Positions 21,742 to 32,685 of a stretch of 64,000 nt of DNA are shown here, one piece after another. The position numbers were made by a program, and so were the translations under genes. A model generated the notes under the pieces. It ran no database searches, was not told the origin of the DNA, and saw nothing but the letters and a program-made list of their open reading frames with translations. This DNA is from Turritopsis dohrnii. Lineage: Eukaryota > Cnidaria > Hydrozoa > Anthoathecata > Oceaniidae. The stretch lies in assembly GCA_027922465.2 (NCBI GenBank), contig BQMF02000210.1, positions 372,001-436,000 on the forward strand, read 5' to 3'. The stretch's first letter is position 1. Every line of letters starts with the position of its first letter.

Positions 21742-22585
21742 CAGTACAGATTAAGCCTTGGTTGTCTGAATGAACAGGAATTTCTCCTGGAACAACTTAT
21801 TCTAACATCGAAAGAATTTGTAAAATACATCTTACATCTTACCTAGTTGGACAGGTAAGATGTAAGATGTTAATACCACAATGTCACAGCACCTCTACAT
21901 TTTACAAAATACTCATGTTGCGGATGATGTTACGGATAATATAAGAAACGAAGAAATAGGCGTTGATGATTACGATGATGATTATGACGATGACTATTTG
22001 ATACGTGCTTATTTGTCGACTATTATTAATCTTCTACTTTCTGCGTTTACAGTGATGTCTTAAACGTTTCCTTTCATGTGTTTGCAAATACCCGCGTACG
22101 AATTGCCATGAAAATTAGGCAACCTACGTCAGAAATTGCTTAATTACATGAATTAAATAGATTTATCTTTATTGTCCTCTCCTGTTCACTTTAATTTTCA
22201 TAGTTTCTGGTTTATATGAAAGCAAAAATTAGGTGATCAACAAAGAACCACACACCTCCTCCTGAAAGCATGGGTAAAATCCAATAGTCGTCTGTGTTCC
22301 ATAAATAGTCTACAATACATTTTCAGATATATGTTTGGTAGGAAACTTTGTTCTGCATTAAATTTGCTATACAATGATATATAAAAAAGTTTTTTTTCGC
22401 CATTTTGAATTTTTTCTTCTTCTTATGACGTCACAAAATGTGTTTTTGGGTTATTACGTCATAACGGACCAGCGAATTTGTGGGAACTTTTTTGTTTCAG
22501 AACCACTACACACCCCTTAACATTATTCCAGCATAAAAGTGTGGTCTGCAAGTTGTACAGCGGAATATTTTTTCTGAGCATCTTT
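21742..22585. other. Intergenic, no intact gene
   Basis: Includes a direct/inverted pair GTAAGATGTAAGATG around 21830-21870 and a GAT-rich run (21965-21995). The minus-strand Harbinger remnant begins beyond it. TGACGTCA and TTACGTCATAA palindromes at about 22425-22465 may be the end of a TIR element but no partner was found. Confidence 0.35.
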
Positions 22586-23200
22586 TTGTTACACAGACGC
22601 CGGCCTAATATGGCTTCACTATATTTCGATAACGGGAAAGCGTCATCTCCTACTAAAACATAGGGGATGTCATCCAAGCCTTCAGACAATGGTGTTTGGC
22701 ATGTTTAAAGTGCTATCTTCCAATCCAATTCTTTATGAACTTTGTGCCAAAGCACCTCCAACTTCGACATAAAGGAATACATATTCAGGATCAACTTTAG
22801 TCATAAGAATAATGCTGTCACTGCCCTTGTAGTTGCAGTAATGTGAGCCGGAGTGATTGCTCTACCACGATATAGTTTCCGTCGATAGCTCCAATAATGT
22901 TAGAAAAATTCTATCGTTGGAAATATGAAGTTTTCAGCTTTACATTTCTTCAATGATAGCCCCTGCAACCATTTCCATTATTCTTGCTATTGATCGCTTA
23001 CTAACTCTGCATTGGCATTCCAGCGCACAGAAAGCTTCCACACTTGTAATACATCGTAGAAACACAAAACACTGTTCACCAGGTTTGATATTTTTCCTAA
23101 AAACAGTGTCATTTTTTATTAAGCAAAGATATAACCGTTCTAATAGATAGTGAAAGTGCATCCGATTCATCCTGATGTAAGACTTTCCTGTCTGTCCAGG
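22586..23200 (-). pseudogene. PIF/Harbinger transposase remnant
   Basis: Read from right to left on the minus strand: NRMHFHYLLERLYLCLIKND and FRKNIKPGEQCFVFLRCITS, with SKRSIARIMEMVAGAI (helix-turn-helix region), then NIIGAIDGNYIVV (first catalytic Asp, the GAIDG motif), then GLDDIPYVLVGDDAFPLSKY (second catalytic Asp, the VGDxAFPL motif). The order and motifs are typical of PIF/Harbinger DDE transposases. Stops and frameshifts lie between about 22700 and 22930, and the third acidic residue region is not recognisable. The N-terminal flank up to about 23330 may also belong. Confidence 0.8.
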
Positions 23201-25000
23201 CTTTTCTTCGATCCATTACTTTACCCATATGCTCTGTTTCGCTCGTTCTTTCCTATCAAGCTTAAGCAAAGTAACAGAGAGCTTGCTTCCTTCACGTAGA
23301 TGGCTACCAGTTCAGCAACTCTGTACTTGCAATAAAGCAGGATATATCCAATTCCAATTAGTGCCAAACCTTAAGAGTACATTCACAAAGCTTTGAAAGA
23401 CACACAACAAAGGAAAGACCTAAAGATGTACCGAATTCTGTTAAAATAAGATGAAATATCAATAGAAAAACCATAGTTTTAATTTATGTTATAAGCTTCA
23501 TTAGCCAACTTACTACTGTGACACCACAATCAACTCTTGTTAGCCTTGTTTCTTTATTTAATTGAAACTTAGTATAAGTATTTCGGTAGTATATATTATT
23601 ATACGTTTTCTATACACATTATACGTAACACCATGCATATATATATTATCCCATACGCTTTCTCTGTAAGAAGAACCATTTTGATGGATGCAGGGAATAT
23701 ATCGATTAAAAAAAAAAGAAGAGAAACATCAGAAATATCGAACATCGAATGATAGAATCAGAAACATCTTATATCGGAAGACAATTATGTAACTCGTGAA
23801 AGGCATTTCCAAAAGGGTGAATTCGAATAACTTAAACACACTACAACTAATGACTGGGATACGATTGACGATCCTGACTAGCAACTTCAAACTATCAAAA
23901 TTTATGGTTTCATTTTCTTCTAATAAAGAAGAAAACTTGGTTGATGGACCAGAAAATAACGAAAACGTTGAAATTATTATCAAGCAGGTCAATATAATAC
24001 TTTGTGACAACAGTGAAGAATGTTTTGTATTGTCTTGCTTATTTGATCAATAAGCCCTCAGAGATTTGTAGCTAATTAACTACGTAAATCAGTAGAATTT
24101 TAGCTCTCTGCGATATTTTTTTAAGTTGCTCTTACCGACATAACAGATGGATGAAAACAATTAAAAGATAGCTGACAGATCCTAATCGCTTCATGCACAA
24201 GTTGGGTTGCCCTTTATTCTATTGAAATTGCTCAAAGCATCTGATATAAAGCAGTCGGATAATTCTGAATTAGGTTCTTACTGTAATAAACAGTAAAGCA
24301 GTAAATGTTTTTTCACTCTCATCATTGCTAATATGATTTTTGGAGGAACTGCTGAAACATGTTCGTTAATGATTTTAGTTTGGTCAACATTTATTTCTTC
24401 AGAGTCTTCTTCTCTCAGCAGAGCATTTTGTACCTCTTTTCTTTCATTTCTCTTGTAGGAAATAATTCTCTTCGCAGTGTTTTCTGAATGACAAATTAAG
24501 TTTGCTATATCTTTTTGTAAATCCTGACGAGCTTTACTGTGTCTTTGTGGATAAACAAAGATGAGTACGAAAATTATGCAAAATGAAATTGTTATGCATT
24601 TAGGATTTTAACCTAGTCTTCGTGAGGTTGAATTCATTCTTAATTTGTTACTTCGCCCTTCATTTCTCATCTTTTTGATTATTGGTAACACTTGTAATCT
24701 TCAATACAAATTGAGTTGACTTGAGAATGCATAATATCAACAAGCAGTACCAGACAGAAACTCTTCCTGGAAATCTCGAAGTTGTGAGGAAATAGGGAAA
24801 CTTGCGTGAATAGGAAAAGATGTCTTATAACTGACAGGTCCTATAACTAACATTGATTTTACTTGCAGAGACCTCGCTGTTAGAGCAGACGTCTCAAATG
24901 TTCCTCTACCAACACCCTGAAAACGTAAGGGTTGCTGTAGGTTCGTCTGAACACTCTACTTCCAATGTAGGGAAGGAACAATGGGTTATTTTTGGAAAAT
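23201..25000. other. Intergenic, no gene seen
   Basis: AT-rich. Frames at 23729-24053 (both strands) and 24880-25062 have no recognisable features or splice context. No TIR pair was found by eye. Confidence 0.4.
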
Positions 25001-25438
25001 TCGACGTAAATAGTTCCCGAAATTAAAATTTTTAAAATTATAATTTTCCTAAAAGCGTTCAAAATAATGACAAAACGAATATTTGTTTGTGTTTGTTTAT
25101 TATCGAGGTATTAGGCTTCATTTACCACACGTACATTGGGTTAGTGTTACCTTTTAATTGGGAAACAGGCATTGTAGTGATAAAACAATATGTTCCCGAA
25201 ATTGAAAATTTTGCAAAATTGGACGTAAATAGTTCCCGATATTGAAATTGTGAAAATTTCAATTTCTCTAAAATCGCACAAAATAATGACAAAACGAACA
25301 TTATTTTTGGTTTTTTGTTTATCATCAGGTATTAGACATTATTTGCAATCTGTAAATTGGGTCAGTGTTAGCTTTAAATTAGGAAACAGGCATTTTAGCA
25401 ATAAAACCGCATGTTCCCGAAATTGAAAATTTTACGTT
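25001..25438. repeat. Tandem duplication, about 220-bp period
   Basis: Unit 1 (about 25001-25214) and unit 2 (about 25220-25438) share GACGTAAATAGTTCCCGA, CAAAATAATGACAAAACGAA, ATTGGGT(T/C)AGTGTTA, GGAAACAGGCATT and TGTTCCCGAAATTGAAAATT in the same order. Identity is high but not complete. The words GTTCCCG and TTGAAAATT link it to the repeat cluster at 12807-13045. Confidence 0.8.
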
Positions 25439-26904
25439 TTGTGTAAAAATGGGGTTTCAGGCTATGGCCAATGAGTTGCACTGGTCAGTCTTGTTGGAAA
25501 AAAGTCACTAGCATCAGTTTTTTTACAATCAATACAAAACATGCTAAGAAAAACCTGGAAATTTGAGCCTTTTTGGATTTTATCAATCGACACATCTTGT
25601 TGCTGTTGACACAACAACCCCATATTTCTTCAAAGTATTTTGTTCCTTGTCTTTGTCTCTTTACAGTAAAGTATATAACAGATATCAACTATGACAAGGT
25701 CATAGCTTTTGTTGGGAAACAATAACAACAAACTGTCATCAAGTTATTTTATCTTTTTTTTTATTCGACACATTTCTCAACTTTCCAGGTAGCGATTTCA
25801 AATATTTTGCCGTAATAGAATTGTACGAAACCTGGAAAGAGTTTCAGGAAGAGTTTTATGATATTTGTTAAGAGAATTAATTATTCGCATACTTTTTGCT
25901 ACTTTGCATGCCCTCAGTTGTGTTTCTGGGATACCGCTTCAGTTTTTTATTCTTCAGAGAGAAAATATAAAAGTCTGAGGGGAATCTTGCATCTTAAATA
26001 TTAATCTTGTAATCATTGATTGAGATGCAGATGGTTGTTGAATATCAATTTTTTCCTTAAACGGTATAAAATAATCGGCCATCAGACTTGGGTCTCCTTT
26101 CCTATGTAATTTTGCTGCAATTCAATATTCTAGCCTAGATACTAGTTTACTCTCTTGATGAACTTCCAATTGCATCGATCCATTCCGATTCATCAGCCTG
26201 ATCAAAAGAACTATCGTCATTGTTAGCAAACATTAAAAATATGTTATCTTATTTTTCCAAGACATTTTCTTCGTTTTATTTCAAAAGCCACTTTTTCATT
26301 CTTCACAAGTTGCAAAATGTTAAAAAGCCTTTCTATTGATGTGAAAATGAAAACAACAAAAACAAAAAGTAACAACAAAACATACAAACAAACAAACAAA
26401 CAAACAAACAAACAGTTGTGGAGTTTCCAACATTCTGATAAACACTATATTTGCACGATGGTGTTCTTCTACCCATAGCATTTATGTAGTCTCTGTTTAA
26501 CATCGACATCGGAATGAATTTGTGCAGAACTCTTTTAGTCCATGTTGTGGTCTATTGCCCAGATTTTTGCGATTATTGATTTCGTTGAATATTCTGTTTA
26601 GTCAATTTATACTTGTTCGTATATGAAACGTTTATACTGTTATAGAAGTACACTAAAGAAGTTCCATAGAAATAAAATTATCCATTTTCAAACGAAAGGT
26701 AGTTTAATCTTGCACAGGCTAAAACTCCAGATCGAAAAATGCTTGAGGGTCAGTTGCCTGTTACCAGTCCTACAGGGTATCAAAAATATTGAATGATACA
26801 CGCCCATAGATCTTGACCCCACCCTTTTCATTTTGAGTAACTTTTTCCATCTCTTAAATGGTGATAGACCTTTAAATCTTAGATTTGGTACTCTCTTGTG
26901 CAAC
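25439..26904. other. Intergenic with a (CAAA)n microsatellite
   Basis: A (CAAA)7 run lies at about 26386-26413. The other short frames (25485-25688, 26688-26903, both minus) have no recognisable content. Confidence 0.45.
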
Positions 26905-27229
26905 TTATTTTTTATTTATTTATTTGTTATTATTTCACCGAGGCCAGAGGGAAATTGCAGTGTAACTCACTGATGTGGACCTCCACCAGAAATGTATACC
27001 TCAGATTTTAAAGTGGAGAACTTGCACCTACTAGACTGATAGGTGATTGTGGTCTAACTATGCAATTTTAAGCACTGTACAATGTCATGTACAATCTCAT
27101 ATAGCTTTTTGTTGCATACATTATTATCATAAGTGTTTATATCACACATTAGCATTCAGTGCTGGGATTTGAATCACTATCAACTATTTAAAAATCCACC
27201 GTCTTACCAAGTGAGCTATACACCCCCTT
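26905..27229 (-). mobile_element. tRNA-derived SINE
   Basis: Minus-strand sequence starts GGGGGTGTATAGCTCACTTGG (box A-like, as in the 5' half of a tRNA) and has GTGATTCAAATCCC (box B, GWTCRAnnC) about 45 bases on, as in an RNA polymerase III tRNA promoter. The tRNA-like head of about 70 bp is followed by a body of about 210 bp and a tail of (AATA)n at 26905-26930. The cloverleaf is imperfect, so it is a SINE and not a working tRNA. Class III transcription is inferred from the boxes. Confidence 0.8.
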
Positions 27230-27494
27230 TGAATAGCTGAAATATTGCAGCAATTGAGTAACACATGCATTGTGTAGAGGTTTTATTGTGAATTTATAGT
27301 ATGAAAACTTAAATCAAAGGCAAATAGTACAGGTCCGAACGCATTTAGCAAAATTATGGGCAGAGTTTCAAAATCATTATTTTTGGGGTAAATTTATTTA
27401 AAGGTCCACACATGTTTATTTTACTTATAAGGCGTTTGATGATTGGTCCAGGAAAAACAAGAAAAGTTAACCACTAAACAACATTATATGTACA

Positions 27495-27701
27495 TCATCT
27501 CTTGTTTTCACAATGTTTTTCGATGTAGTAAGTGCAAATATCGGTACAGTAAAACCGACCAAACCAACATTGTCTGTTACAATGTTGCTTTCTGATGTCT
27601 TTACAGATTGGAGCTGGTTTATCTAAATGAATTGCCGACACGCTTGTATTTAGAATAGATGCTGACACGAGTATAAACACCACAATATAGAATTTGATCA
27701 T
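27495..27701 (-). CDS. Secreted six-cysteine peptide (family copy 3)
   Basis: A 68-residue precursor starting MIKFYIVVFILVSAS. The ATG at 27701 is directly behind the splice acceptor TTTGTTTTTAG (exon from about 27707), so the longer in-frame extension to 27719 is intronic. Signal peptide about residues 1-18, then the signature LDKPAPIC and six cysteines at 33, 41, 45, 52, 56 and 64 (x7, x3, x6, x3, x7), ending ENKR. The mature chain is basic. The closest relative is the copy at 7863, with which it shares upstream sequence and both 5' donors (28475 and 28712). The inferred 5'UTR intron contains an inserted pogo-like MITE (27827-27988) that copy 2 lacks. The function is not known; secretion and duplicate origin are well supported. 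Confidence 0.88.
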   Translation of the reverse strand: MIKFYIVVFILVSASILNTSVSAIHLDKPAPICKDIRKQHCNRQCWFGRFYCTDICTYYIEKHCENKR

Positions 27702-27826
27702 TTTAAACTCTAAAAACAAAGTATACGATATGGATTACTTTGGGTTTATTAAGGAAACTGTGCATTGAAGTATTCAACCATGAGACTAAGTAGATTTCAA
27801 TCTACAAGATCATAAAAAAGATGATA

Positions 27827-27988
27827 CAGTGGACTCTCTATAATTCGACTTTCCATTACGCCATAATTCTAACTGAATCAGTGAGTCCCTTCAAGCTAAA
27901 ACCTAACAATATCACACTCTATAACTCGAATTCTCCATAATTCGAAATATTTTGTTTCTTCCTTCACGGTTCGAGTTAGAGTCTACTG
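27827..27988. mobile_element. 162-bp pogo-like MITE
   Basis: The ends CAGTGGACTCTCTATAATTC and GAGTTAGAGTCTACTG are imperfect inverted repeats flanked by TA on both sides (27825-27826, 27989-27990). CAGTnnACTCTC termini with TA duplication are typical of pogo/Tigger-type elements. It lies in the 5'UTR intron of peptide copy 3 and is absent from copy 2, so it arrived after the gene duplication. Confidence 0.85.
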
Positions 27989-28840
27989 TATGAAACATTT
28001 TATAATAATAACCCGTTTCAATAAGTCAGTTATCTCCTTAATGCATACTACAGGGTGTCTCAGAAAGAAAAGTTCTCAAACTCTCAGTGTCTATTGCTCA
28101 AGAATATTATTTGTCAAAGTATTGCGAAATTTACATCACAAGAGAGCCCTTTTCCAGTACGTTCAATTGATATTCAAGAATATATGTTCAAGAAAATGAT
28201 TATTCTTCGGAAAATTATTGAAGAAAAACAAACAACTTATGATCATTAATCAGGTCTGGTTTAGACCTGGCAATTACTTCGATTACGGGGATTAAAATCA
28301 CTGTAATCACCATAATCGTCAGGTCGGAACTAGGCTTTATAGAATTGAGGGATTTTTTAATGACTTTTACTCATTTTATTATAACCATTTACAGTGCTTG
28401 TAAAGGAGACAACTGAATAATGAAAACGGCCAATCTAACTTTCTTTGCATGTTTTTAAATCTAATCAATCATACCTTTGATTCAATACTTGTACTTCCTG
28501 GTGGTTGCAATTTCCCCTGAAACTTCAACTATGACAGCGTTTTATTTATAATGAGAAAGTGTGCATATAACATCCATAAGCTAACAGAACTTCTCAAAAA
28601 GCATCAAATATCTAAGCAAACTTAAATTGAAAGGAAAAAACATTAAGAAAATAAGTCATAAAGGTTTGTGAAAGAAATTGGAACACGGTTTTTTGTCTTG
28701 CGTATACCTACCAAAATGCTTGGTCTCATCTATTGTGGTCGTCATAGTATGCCAGGTTGATTGTGAAGATAAATTTAGTTTTCGAAAATTACTCAAGTTC
28801 GCCATGACACGGTGATTAAAGTATCTGATGGCAAATGTCT

Positions 28841-30064
28841 TGTGCAATGGTCAGTCATTAAATAGAATGCTCAGAACATTGCGTGTGCTCAAGTTTATAA
28901 GAATCTAAAAGGACAACAAGTGGAGATTAAGTGGAGATTAAGTACTTGTAGCACTGATGATGATTTGAATAAATCGAAAAGCTTCTGCTCAAACATATTT
29001 GTCCTATATTCATACCACAACAAGTGGAGAGTTTTTCTCAAAAAGACTCTTACGAACTACAACTGGAACAAAGAATAAAAATCTATAAACCTTGGTAACA
29101 TTTTCACAAGGTGTTTCAGGTGTAAATATTCAAATTAGAAGCTTAGCCAAAATTGTTCTTCTATGACATGGACATTTCGAGTTTTTAAGGTTTATATAAC
29201 CAAATTTAAAGTTAGCCTTCGTTTCTCGTTGAACTGTTCGGCCCGAATTTAACCCGAATTGCCCAATTTTGATCAAGACAAAATGACTGTCAAATTTGAA
29301 ATCAGCCCCTTTCAAATGTGATCTTTGCAAATTTTTGTGGAAGTTGGTCAACTGAAAGTCCCAATTTGGCCAAAATTTGTCATTGATGTCATGTAAACGT
29401 TGCACGAAATCGTTCATAACTTGGAGTAGTAGTAGGAGGTAACCACGGGTATTTTGAAGAATTCACTCCACCAAGGGTGTCTTAAAGTCAAAAAAGAATA
29501 CCTTGCACATGAACTTTGTATTTTACCTCTCACCTCACACTGAAAAAAGTAAGCAGTCAAGCATTGAATACTACCGTGTAACAGCAACACAAAAAGCTGA
29601 AAGATGATGATGATGAACAAAACTGAAAACTAACTTTCGTCTATCCCGTGAAACCACTTCGCCTCTTCGCTGGTTCATGCTCGCTGCGGGGGCAAGTACC
29701 TTTTACCGTGTACAAAGCAAAAGCGTTTTTTACAGACGTTTAAAGCTCCCTTATCTGTTATCTATGGTCGACATTCTTCTGAATTAACCGTGGAAGAAAA
29801 CGTGGAGACTGACAAATAACTGCGACGACTTTTGATGCCGAATTATTTCACACATGTCAACGTCGGGGAAATATGCCGAAAAAAAACAACATTTTGTTGG
29901 TATAGTAATGAATGGATTCACATCAGATTTTTTTCAATGAATTTCTTTGTATCTAGTTGGGGTATTGGTTCGAACTAAAATTAAACAACACATTACTGAT
30001 TTCCTTGATTTATTATCATTATTATCATTGGTATCAAATACCATACCAAGTCCATACCAACATT
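28841..30064. other. Intergenic, no gene seen
   Basis: Minus frames at 29130-29417 and 29414-29620 carry no recognisable domain. The former resembles the dispersed repeat at 7260-7470. GC content rises locally at about 29640-29700 without a clear feature. Confidence 0.4.
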
Positions 30065-30283
30065 TCACTTTACGTTATGACACTGTTTCTCTATGTAGTA
30101 AGTGCATACGTTAATACAGTATGATCCACCGCCATAGCACTGTAAACCGCACGTTTGCTTCGTAACGTCATTACAGACGAGAGCTGGTTTATCCAGACGA
30201 TCTGTATCAAAATCACCACCACTCTTTTTTGTGAGGACAGTTCCACACAAAACGATCAGCACAGCAATGTTGAAACTCAGCAT
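30065..30283 (-). CDS. Secreted six-cysteine peptide (family copy 4)
   Basis: A 72-residue precursor. Signal peptide MLSFNIAVLIVLCGTVLT (1-18), then an acidic and glycine-containing linker (KKSGGDFDTDR) unlike the other copies, the signature LDKPALVC, and six cysteines at 37, 45, 49, 56, 60 and 68 with spacing x7, x3, x6, x3, x7. The loop between cysteines 3 and 4 is YGGGSY, where the others have aromatic and basic residues. The ATG follows the splice acceptor TCCTTGATTTAG by 12 bases, the same arrangement as in the other copies. It is the last copy seen on the minus strand. The change in charge and loop suggests divergence of target or role; this is inference. Confidence 0.86.
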   Translation of the reverse strand: MLSFNIAVLIVLCGTVLTKKSGGDFDTDRLDKPALVCNDVTKQTCGLQCYGGGSYCINVCTYYIEKQCHNVK

Positions 30284-30299
30284 CTTAAACAGCTTCTAA

Positions 30300-31070
30300 A
30301 TCAAGGAGAACAGTGCTTTTAAAGCTGACTATAGAGGACTATCTGAAGGTTACGTGTTATTTTGTTCTTAGTAACTAACACCGGCCTGTGTCATTATAAC
30401 AGATGTTTGGTTTCAAAATTGTATTGCGCTCTTTGATGATTCGGCCGTCTTTTGTTAAATGTCTTATTTGAATTAAGTCATACATCATGTTATACAATGC
30501 ATACACGCGCTAAATTGGGTCTCTGAATGACTAAGACTTTCCTTTCTAGGAAAAAACTAACTTTCCTTAAACGAGATCAGCGGTTCCCTAGAAAATTCTG
30601 TATTCCGAAAGAGATCATTTAAATAGAACATAATTTCAGACAGAAGAAAAAACAGCTCACCGCTTTACACTTTACTTAATACTGTTATGAGCAAACTGTT
30701 TCTTCAAATTTAATTGGAAAAATTGCTGCAAGCCCATGATAACGTTTACTTGTAAAATTTTGAACAGTTCTTTTAGTAATTGTCATGGTATCTACCATTT
30801 ATCAACACTCGATCGAGTCCTAATATGGTCTTTGATTTATTTTAAATAATTTGGTGAAGAAGTTTGAGTTGAAAGTCTCATTGAACTGTGTGATGTGTTT
30901 TTGGACACGGGATAGCGTTTTTTCCGATTCGGACCATAATCAATTTGCAGTTTCCCTTAATTAAATTCAACTCGGTATTATAAAACTCCCACAATGCAAT
31001 GTTGTAACTATTTGCGTGAAGTCAGATTTTTTTCATGGTTTTCTTTTATTGTTTCAAACGAGGTATTTGT
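30300..31070. other. Upstream of peptide copy 4, no gene seen
   Basis: Should contain the 5'UTR intron and first exon of the copy at 30065, but no single donor stands out. Otherwise AT-rich. Confidence 0.35.
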
Positions 31071-31620
31071 GCAGCGATGGTGTAGTGGTTAGTACCTTTG
31101 TGTCATGTCGTATCTCGATACTCCACTTCGATGCGCTTCAAAAGCAGCGTATCAGGCCATTAGGATCCACAGACTGACTGCACACTGGCCTTCGGGCAAC
31201 TTAGAGCAATAATATACGCCACACTGTCGGTAAGCTAACTAAGTTGCAAGTCAGGTGGCGGGCGCCCAAGGACTATAAACTCTCAGTCACTTCCTAATGA
31301 CTTTCTTTCTCGTTTCATGGTGATAGTACGATGTATTAAAAAGCCAAACTGAATGAATGGGTGAATGAATGAATGAGGAACCATCAATCCTTAGGGTCGA
31401 CGTTGGTCAGCGGTTTTCACTCACGTTTGAGAAATCCAGTTATTGATAAGAGTTCCCCTAGCATGAATTCATAATTTATCCGTCGTAGCAGCTTTCCGGA
31501 ACAACCAGAACATATAAGACTTACAACTAACTTCTGATGCTTTCAGTTCTATTATTAAAATCCACTATGTTCTGGTAAGGTCTTTTGATATGGACTTCGC
31601 CTTTCATTTCACTGAATTTT
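31071..31620 (+). repeat. Composite SINE-like repeat, copy 1
   Basis: Starts GCAGCGATGGTGTAGTGGTT, a box A-like tRNA motif. It shares with 38368-38790, in order, GCATCAGGCC/GTATCAGCTCATTAGGA, GACTGCACACTGGCCTTCG, AGTTGCAAGTC, and further on ACAACTAnnnnCT...TCTATTATTAAAAT and GCATTTCACT-like blocks. A GAATGAATG run lies at 31351-31374. The tRNA-like head suggests a SINE; the shared 3' part shows the repeat is longer than the SINE alone. Confidence 0.65.
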
Positions 31621-31622
31621 TA

Positions 31623-31772
31623 AGGCGGTTTTCCACTAGGTGAAAAATGTCAGAGCGAAAGATTTCTTTGCAGTTTCATTTGTTCACTAAACCGAGAGAT
31701 TGTTGCTGCGCCGACCAAATTGCAGAACATTTTTCAGCCGCGACATTTTTCGCCTTGTGGAAAAACCACCTT
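31623..31772. mobile_element. 150-bp MITE with TA flanks
   Basis: The ends AGGCGGTTTTCCACTAGGTG and CGCCTTGTGGAAAAACCACCT are inverted repeats of about 30 bp with a few mismatches (GAAAAATGTC continues the arm). TA lies on both sides (31621-31622, 31773-31774). No coding capacity. TA duplication fits a Tc1/mariner-type origin. Confidence 0.8.
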
Positions 31773-31774
31773 TA

Positions 31775-32685
31775 CATGCGCAGGTTTATTCGAATGTTTA
31801 ATGACGTAAAGGACTTATAAAGAAGCGGAAGCTTTGAAAATACAGCAACTTCCCAAATTGGGAACATTGGATGAATAAAAACATAGTCGGCGGAAAATAA
31901 TGGCCTCAAATTAATTGATTTTACAATGTTCATCGCTTTTTTTTTTAGTCATTTTTTCTCGGGAGCGCACGTGTGACATAAGGACTAAAATTGAAAACAG
32001 TAAAACATTTTTGAAGCGACAAACGAGACGGATGTTTTTTTTTGACGTTCAAACTCAAAAAATATTTCCATTTCATTTTTATTTATGATTTTATTTATAT
32101 TTCTTGATATTGTAATAGTTTAACAATATAACCATAAATATAACCAATGTGACCGATATAGCCATATAATAACCATATATAGCTGGAAATGATCAACAGT
32201 TTGCATTGACATTGCTTTACTTCTGCCTTTGGTTCAGCAGTTCCATTGTTTCAAGTATATGTTACGATTATATGTTTGATCCTAATTCATCCATTGAAGT
32301 TGAAATGACATGTTTTCTTTATATCTTTATATGTGATTCTGTTGATGAATGCTTAGATATAATTTAGTTTAGTTATTAGGATGAAGGTTGTTTGGACAAT
32401 GGTCAATGGTGAAGACGGCAAAGGTGTTTTAATCTGTTTCTTTGAAGCTGATGAAAGGAGGTACTGGGACTATTACCTTTTATAAAGTGGTGTTTGAGGT
32501 TATCTTGGTCAACGTCTGACAGGATAGCTGTTATGTACATAGGGAAGACGTCTTCTAGGAATTTTTGTTGTCGGTCGTGGTTGTTTGGGTCGATGTGGTA
32601 TCATGCAGTTTTCTTGCAGTTTCTCTGTTTCTCTTTCTGATCTGGAATTTGGAATTTCCCAGAAAACAGGAGATTTGAAACTTCG
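31775..32685. other. 3' flank/possible 3'UTR of the gene at 32686
   Basis: No coding sequence seen. Minus-strand AATAAA signals (TTTATT on plus) occur at about 32078-32100, which would give a 3'UTR of roughly 600 nt for the minus-strand gene. A run of 'ATATAACCATA' variants lies at 32120-32180. Confidence 0.4.

Larger units (their letters stand above)
27375..28840 (-). repeat. Segment duplicated with 7741-8830
   Basis: Contains peptide copy 3, its 5'UTR intron and conserved upstream donors, matching the copy 2 locus block by block. It is longer because of the MITE at 27827-27988 and other insertions around 28060-28330. Confidence 0.72.

Noticed and set aside
27160..27229. Possible tRNA gene on the minus strand
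   Set aside because: Boxes A and B are present but the stems do not pair properly and a SINE body with an AATA tail follows.
2457..30283. Calling the six-cysteine peptides toxins or antimicrobial peptides
   Set aside because: Secretion, size and cysteine content fit several roles; the cysteine spacing matches no family I can name with confidence.
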